Assembly (NCBI RefSeq): GCF_016887565.1
Contig: NZ_CP069396.1
Coordinates: forward strand, 6,864,001 to 6,928,000
Length of the DNA stretch: 64,000 nt
From: Archangium violaceum
GTDB lineage: Bacteria; Myxococcota; Myxococcia; Myxococcales; Myxococcaceae
Direction: 5' to 3'
The translations under genes and the position numbers were made by a program. Positions 59,624 to 64,000 of the stretch are shown piece by piece; the first letter of the stretch is position 1, and every line of letters starts with the position of its first letter. The notes below the pieces were generated by a model. That model worked only from the letters and a program-made list of their open reading frames with translations, was not told the DNA's origin and ran no database searches.

Positions 59624-59650
59624 TTGCAACGCGGAGAATCCGCGTATTGT
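59624..59650 (+). promoter_or_regulatory. Possible promoter/operator before the ABC transporter operon
   Basis: TTGCAA (59624) and TATTGT (59645) are spaced 15 bp apart, short for a sigma-70 pair. The spacer is itself an inverted repeat, CGCGGA-gaa-TCCGCG (59630-59644), so a repressor could sit between the two boxes. The start codon of the transporter gene is 30 bp further on. Confidence 0.4.
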
Positions 59651-59679
59651 TGACGCCTCTTCACGGAGGGGATTGATCC

Positions 59680-61380
59680 ATGTCACGTCGGCTGCTGATG
59701 CTCTGTATGTCCCTGCTGTCGCTCGGGGGCCTCGTCAACTGTTCGAAGAGCCCCAAGGAGGGCGCCCAGCAAACCCCAGCGCCGACCGCCAAGACCGAGG
59801 CCGCCGTGAAAGCCACGGCGCTCACGATCACTCAAGAGCAGCAGGCCTCGTGGATCCGGAACTTCAATCCCCTGCTCGTGCCGGGCACCGCGCGCTGGCC
59901 GACCCGCGCCGGCATCTACGAGCCGCTGATGATCTACAACACGGTCAAGGGCGAGCTCGTGCCCTGGCTGGCCGTGAAGCACGAGTGGAGCGCGGACAAC
60001 AAGAAGCTCACCCTGACCCTGCGCCCTGGCGTGAAGTGGTCGGATGGTCAGCCGTTCACGGCCAAGGACGTGGCCTTCACCTTCGAGCTGCTCAAGAAGC
60101 ACAAGGCGCTGGATTTCCCGGCGGTGTGGGCGTTCCTCGAGAGCGTCCAGGCCAAGGATGACGCGACGGTCGAGTTCACCCTGTCGCGGCCCTTCGTGCC
60201 CGGCATGCTCTACGTCGTCCACCAGCCGATCGTGCCGGAGCACAAGTGGAAGGACGTCGCCGACCCGGTCATGTACAAGAACGAGACGCCCGTGGCCACG
60301 GGCCCGTTCACCGAGGTGAAGGTCTTCCAGAATCAGGTCTTCGAGCTCGGGCGCAACCCGCACTACTGGCAGCAGGGCAAGCCGGCCGTCGAGAGCCTCC
60401 GCTTCCCGGCGTACCCGGGCAATGATCAGGCGAACCTCGCCCTGCTCACCGGTGAGCTGGACTGGGCGGGCAGCTTCGTGCCCGACATCGAGCGCGTCTT
60501 CGTCAACAAGGACAAGGACAACAACCACTACTGGTTCCCGCTCGTCGGCAACACGACGACGCTCTATGTGAACACCACCAAGAAGCCCTTCGACGACGTC
60601 CGCGTGCGCAAGGCCATCAGCATGGCGATCGACCGCGAGCAGATCGTCAAGGTGGCCATGTATGGCTACACGCGGCCCTCCGACGCGACGGGGCTCAGCG
60701 ACACGCACGACAAGTGGCGCAACCCCGAGGCCGTGGCGGCGGGTGATTGGACCAGGCTCGATATCGCCAAGGCCAACGCGCTGCTCGACGAGGCGGGCTT
60801 CAAGAAGGGTGAGGACGGGGTGCGCGTGGGTCCGGACAAGAAGCCCCTGCGCTTCGACGTCAACTGCGTCACCGGTTGGTCGGACTGGGTGCGCGCGGCG
60901 CAGATCATCACGCAGAACCTCAAGCAGATCGGCATCGACGCCAGCCTGAAGACCTACGACTTCAGCCCCTACTTCGAGCGCGTCCAGAAGGGCGAGTACG
61001 ACATGAGCATGGGGTGGACGTCGGATGAGCCGACGCCCTACTACGTCTACCGCGACCTCATGTCGAGCGAGACGCTCCGGCCCACGGGAGAGCTCGCGGC
61101 CCGTAACTGGAACCGCTTCTCCAACAAGGAGGCCGACGCGCTCCTGAAGGCCTTCGAGGGCACGAATGACCCCGAGGAGCAGAAGAAGATCGCGCACCAG
61201 CTGCAGATGATCTTCGTGCAGAACGCGCCGGTCATCCCCCTCTTTCCGGGTCCGTCGTGGGGCGAGTACAGTACGCGTCGCTTCACGAACTTCCCCAACA
61301 AGGACAACCCCTACTCGAAGCTGACGCCGAACAGCCCCCCCGAGAACCTGTTCGTCCTTGTCGAAGTGAAGCCCAAGTAG
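59680..61380 (+). CDS. ABC transporter substrate-binding lipoprotein (SBP_bac_5 type)
   Basis: The protein has 566 residues. ATG 59680 follows GGAGGGGA by 8 nt. The lipoprotein signal is MLCMSLLSLGGLVNC (lipid-modified C21). The mature part has the peptide/nickel-binding-family layout: LTLRPGVKWSDGQPFTAKDVAFTFELL is the family signature, then FDDVRVRKAISMAIDREQIV, and YDMSMGWTSDEPTPYYVYRDLMSS near the ligand cleft. Members bind peptides or, in some cases, oligosaccharides; the ligand cannot be named. It is the first of at least four genes for one transporter (binding protein, two permeases, ATPase). Confidence 0.93.
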   Translation: MSRRLLMLCMSLLSLGGLVNCSKSPKEGAQQTPAPTAKTEAAVKATALTITQEQQASWIRNFNPLLVPGTARWPTRAGIYEPLMIYNTVKGELVPWLAVKHEWSADNKKLTLTLRPGVKWSDGQPFTAKDVAFTFELLKKHKALDFPAVWAFLESVQAKDDATVEFTLSRPFVPGMLYVVHQPIVPEHKWKDVADPVMYKNETPVATGPFTEVKVFQNQVFELGRNPHYWQQGKPAVESLRFPAYPGNDQANLALLTGELDWAGSFVPDIERVFVNKDKDNNHYWFPLVGNTTTLYVNTTKKPFDDVRVRKAISMAIDREQIVKVAMYGYTRPSDATGLSDTHDKWRNPEAVAAGDWTRLDIAKANALLDEAGFKKGEDGVRVGPDKKPLRFDVNCVTGWSDWVRAAQIITQNLKQIGIDASLKTYDFSPYFERVQKGEYDMSMGWTSDEPTPYYVYRDLMSSETLRPTGELAARNWNRFSNKEADALLKAFEGTNDPEEQKKIAHQLQMIFVQNAPVIPLFPGPSWGEYSTRRFTNFPNKDNPYSKLTPNSPPENLFVLVEVKPK

Positions 61381-61416
61381 CCCGACAACGCGTCTGAGAA
61401 AGGCTCACCCGGTCCC

Positions 61417-62394
61417 GTGCGACATCTCCTGCGAAATCTGGGCTTGTACGCGTTCGCCGCGTGGGCCTCTCTCACGTTGAACTTCTTGATCCCGCGCCTC
61501 ATGCCGGGCGATCCCGCCTCGGCCATGTTCGCGCGCTTCGCCGGGCAGCTCCAGCCGGAGGCCATCGACTCCCTGCGCGTGGCCTTCGGCTTCACCGACG
61601 AGCCGCTCCATCAGCAGTACTTCACCTACGTGGCCCACCTGTTCCAGGGCGATCTCGGCCTCTCCATCGCGTACTTCCCCTCGAAGGTGACGGACGTGAT
61701 CGCCACGGGACTGGGCTGGACGCTGCTGCTCTCGGGCATCGCGGTGATCATCAGCTTCGCGCTCGGCACGGCCCTGGGCGTGGTCGCCACGTGGAAGCGC
61801 GGTGGCTGGCTGGACTCGGTACTGCCGCCAGTGCTCATCTTCCTGGGCGCGTTCCCCTACTTCTGGCTCGCGATGGTGCTGCTCTACACCCTCGGGTTCG
61901 TGCTCGGCGCCTTCCCCGCCCGGCATGCCTACAGCGACACGATCGCGCCCGCGCTGAGCGCCGAGTTCATCCTCAGCGTCATGCAGCACATGGTGCTCCC
62001 CGTGTCGGCGATCGTCATCGCCTCGCTCGGCGGCTGGATGCTCAGCATGCGCAGCACCATGGTGGGCGTGCTCGCCGAGGACTACATCACCATGGCGAAC
62101 GCCAAGGGCCTGTCCCAGAAGCGGATCATGTTCCACTACGCCGCTCGCAACGCGCTGCTGCCCAACATCACGGGCTTCGGCATGGCGCTGGGGTTCGTCC
62201 TCTCCGGCTCCCTGCTGACCGAGATCGTCTTCTCGTATCCGGGACAGGGCTACCTGCTCATCCAGGCGGTGCGCAACCAGGACTACCCGCTCATGCAGGG
62301 CATCTTCCTGACCATCACGCTGGCCGTGCTGGGCGCGAACCTGCTCGTGGACATCCTTTACGTGTGGCTCGATCCCCGGACGCGGGCTCGTTGA
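61417..62394 (+). CDS. ABC transporter permease, DppB/OppB type
   Basis: The protein has 325 residues from GTG 61417. Family features are the first helix followed by FLIPRLMPGDPA, a ~100-residue periplasmic loop, and the EAA motif DYITMANAKGLSQKRIMFHYAARNALLP that docks on the ATPase. About six helices are predicted. It lies 36 bp after the binding-protein gene and 24 bp before the second permease. Confidence 0.94.
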   Translation: MRHLLRNLGLYAFAAWASLTLNFLIPRLMPGDPASAMFARFAGQLQPEAIDSLRVAFGFTDEPLHQQYFTYVAHLFQGDLGLSIAYFPSKVTDVIATGLGWTLLLSGIAVIISFALGTALGVVATWKRGGWLDSVLPPVLIFLGAFPYFWLAMVLLYTLGFVLGAFPARHAYSDTIAPALSAEFILSVMQHMVLPVSAIVIASLGGWMLSMRSTMVGVLAEDYITMANAKGLSQKRIMFHYAARNALLPNITGFGMALGFVLSGSLLTEIVFSYPGQGYLLIQAVRNQDYPLMQGIFLTITLAVLGANLLVDILYVWLDPRTRAR

Positions 62395-62418
62395 CAGGTG
62401 GGAAGCAGGGGGCCTGAC

Positions 62419-63366
62419 ATGTCATCCTCGAAGCAATCCAACAAGCAGCGCACGGGCTTCATCTGGCAGCTGCTCGAGAACCGCAAGGCATCCGCCGGGG
62501 CGGTGCTCATCCTCTTCTTCGTGCTGCTCGGTCTCTTCGGACCGCTGCTCGTGCGCGTCGACCCGTCCGCCTTCGTGGGCCCGCCGCACCAGGAGCCCTC
62601 CTCCGAGTATCTCTTCGGAACCACCGGCCAGGGGCAGGACGTGCTCGCGCAGACGGTCGCGGGGGCTCGCACGTCGCTCACGGTGGGGTTCCTGACGGGC
62701 TTCGCCGTCATGGCCATTGGCGCGCTCGTCGGAATGACCGCTGGCTTCTTCGGCGGGTGGGTCGACAGCGTCCTGTCGTTCATCACGAACGTGTTCCTGA
62801 TCATCCCCGGGCTGCCCATGGCCGTCGTCATCGCGGCCTACCTGCAGCCCGGTCCCGTCACCATCGGGCTCGTGCTGGTCATCACGGGGTGGGCGTGGAA
62901 CGCGCGCATGCTGCGCTCGCAGATCCTCTCCCTGCGGGAGAAGGACTTCGTGCTGGCCGCGATCGTGAGTGGCGAGGGGCGCATGCGGATCATCTTCCGG
63001 GAGATCCTCCCCAACATGACGTCGCTGCTGATGAGCGGTTTCATCTCGGCGACGGTCTACGCGATCGGCGCGCAGGTGGGCCTCGAGTTCCTGGGCATCG
63101 GGGACGTGAGCACCGTCACGTGGGGCACGAACCTGTACTGGGCCTCCAACGACGCGGCCCTGCTGACGGGCGCGTGGTGGACCATCATTCCCACGGGCGT
63201 GTGCGTGGCGCTCATCGGCTTCGCGCTCGTGCTCGTCAACTTCGCGATCGACGAGATCACCAACCCGCGGCTGCGGGCCGAGCGGACGTGGACACGGCTC
63301 CTCAAGAGCCATGACCTGGAAGGGGGCCTGTCGACCCCCGTGGTGAGGCACAGTGGAAACAACTAA
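62419..63366 (+). CDS. ABC transporter permease, DppC/OppC type
   Basis: The protein has 315 residues from ATG 62419; the frame opens at 62398. It has the N-terminal GLFGPLLVRVDPS segment, LFGTTGQGQDVLAQTVAGARTSL (the family G-T-D-x-x-G-x-D-x-x-S/A motif), and the EAA loop EKDFVLAAIVSGEGRMRIIFREILPNM. The end overlaps the start of the ATPase gene by 14 nt, so the two are translationally coupled. Confidence 0.94.
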   Translation: MSSSKQSNKQRTGFIWQLLENRKASAGAVLILFFVLLGLFGPLLVRVDPSAFVGPPHQEPSSEYLFGTTGQGQDVLAQTVAGARTSLTVGFLTGFAVMAIGALVGMTAGFFGGWVDSVLSFITNVFLIIPGLPMAVVIAAYLQPGPVTIGLVLVITGWAWNARMLRSQILSLREKDFVLAAIVSGEGRMRIIFREILPNMTSLLMSGFISATVYAIGAQVGLEFLGIGDVSTVTWGTNLYWASNDAALLTGAWWTIIPTGVCVALIGFALVLVNFAIDEITNPRLRAERTWTRLLKSHDLEGGLSTPVVRHSGNN

Positions 63367-64000
63367 ACCCTCGACGTTGCTCTCCGTGCGCGACCTCCGG
63401 GTCGAATACCTGACGCCCACGGGGCCCGTGTGCGCCGTCGACGGCGTCTCGTTCGACATCGGGCGAGGCGAGGTGCTCGGGCTCGCCGGCGAGTCGGGCA
63501 GCGGCAAGTCGACCGTGGCGCAGGCCCTGCTGCGGATCCTCCGCCCCCCCGCCGTCATCACCGGCGGGCAGGTGCTCTTCGAGGGCGAGGACATCCTGGC
63601 GATGAGCGAGGCGCGGCTGCGGGAGCTGCGCTGGCGCAAGGTGTCGCTCGTCTTCCAGAGCGCGATGAACTCGCTCAACCCCATCCTCACGATCGGTGAT
63701 CAGATCGTGGATGCGATCCAGGCGCACCAGCCGGTGAAGCGCTCCGAGGCCGTCGACAAGGCCGTCTCGCTGCTCAAGCTCGTGGGGATCGACAGCTCGC
63801 GGATCACGAGCTACCCGCACCAGCTGTCGGGCGGCATGAGGCAGCGCGTGGTGATCGCCATCGCGCTCGCGCTCGAGCCGCCGCTGATGCTCATGGACGA
63901 GCCGACGACGGCGCTCGACGTGGTGGTGCAGAAGGAAATCCTCCACCAGGTCGCCGAGCTCAAGGACAAGCTCGGGTTCTCCATCCTGTTCATCACGCAT
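63353..64000 (+). CDS. ABC transporter ATP-binding protein, DppD/OppD type (5' part)
   Basis: 216 codons are present from GTG 63353 to the window end. Motifs are Walker A GESGSGKST, Q-loop VFQSAMNSL, signature LSGGMRQR, Walker B PLMLMDEPTTALD, and the H-loop at the very end (LFITH). SAMNSLNPILTIGDQI is typical of peptide/nickel transporters' ATPases. It overlaps the second permease by 14 nt. The C-terminal oligopeptide-type extension lies outside the window. Confidence 0.94.
   Translation, partial: METTKPSTLLSVRDLRVEYLTPTGPVCAVDGVSFDIGRGEVLGLAGESGSGKSTVAQALLRILRPPAVITGGQVLFEGEDILAMSEARLRELRWRKVSLVFQSAMNSLNPILTIGDQIVDAIQAHQPVKRSEAVDKAVSLLKLVGIDSSRITSYPHQLSGGMRQRVVIAIALALEPPLMLMDEPTTALDVVVQKEILHQVAELKDKLGFSILFITH

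Noticed and set aside
1-64000. tRNA, rRNA and CRISPR genes
   Set aside because: I saw no convincing cloverleaf, rRNA core sequence or spacer-repeat array when reading both strands; a covariance-model scan would be decisive.

Overview
The window is GC-rich, tightly packed bacterial DNA with almost every real gene in a GC-biased frame and long antisense shadow frames. DUF2381 proteins, a DUF2378/TIGR02265 protein, SitA-type lipoprotein toxins with Imm11 partners, Tox-REase-5/Imm52 and Hanks-type kinases point to a myxobacterium of the suborder Cystobacterineae (Archangium/Cystobacter-like). This is inferred from gene content; no rRNA or tRNA gene was recognised. REGION 1 (1-7.9 kb) is mostly housekeeping: a partial cation:proton antiporter with a P-II-like partner, a KGG-repeat stress protein, a TVP38/DedA-type membrane protein, GlnD, an acetyltransferase-like protein, a Rieske oxygenase and a methyltransferase. 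REGION 2 (7.9-14.4 kb) is a polymorphic-toxin and signalling island. It holds a Tox-REase-5 toxin with a frameshifted lipoprotein leader, its Imm52 partner, an orphan protein, a DUF2381 protein next to a Ser/Thr kinase, and an Imm11-SUFU immunity fusion. REGION 3 (14,441-35,334) is a 20.9 kb block bounded by two virtually identical, directly repeated 2,544-bp IS66-family elements. Outside the block, on its left, lies the last 20 codons of a SitA-type toxin followed by its Imm11-type immunity gene. Outside on its right lies the body of an AHH-type SitA toxin cut off at the IS end. The simplest reading is that the block split or replaced part of one toxin-immunity locus. Inside are an arsC stump, IS630, IS701-like and IS66 relics, and a four-gene operon on the + strand (18.5-31.3 kb). 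REGION 4 (35.3-64 kb) returns to chromosomal genes: an SF1 helicase with a Vsr-like nuclease domain, an amidase, myxobacterial hypotheticals, a cyclopropane-fatty-acid-synthase-like enzyme, a haem-binding lipoprotein, YccF, a 2OG oxygenase, a LysR/metallo-hydrolase pair, MutS, NhaA, an ABC1/UbiB kinase and the start of a peptide/oligosaccharide ABC transporter operon that runs off the window. The most notable system is the four-gene operon. Gene 1 fuses a degenerate protein-kinase domain to a UPF1-like (COG1112) helicase. Gene 2 carries two complete HKD phospholipase-D motifs. That pair matches the described layout of type I Mokosh anti-phage systems. Genes 3 (an unrecognised P-loop NTPase) and 4 (P-loop NTPase - nine near-identical WD40 repeats - SIR2) are not part of Mokosh as I know it. 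The first three genes overlap by GTGA and the fourth follows 39 bp later, so the four probably act as one extended defence system: helicase/nuclease recognition coupled to a STAND-like sensor with a C-terminal NAD-depleting SIR2 effector. The IS66 bracketing suggests it arrived by transfer.
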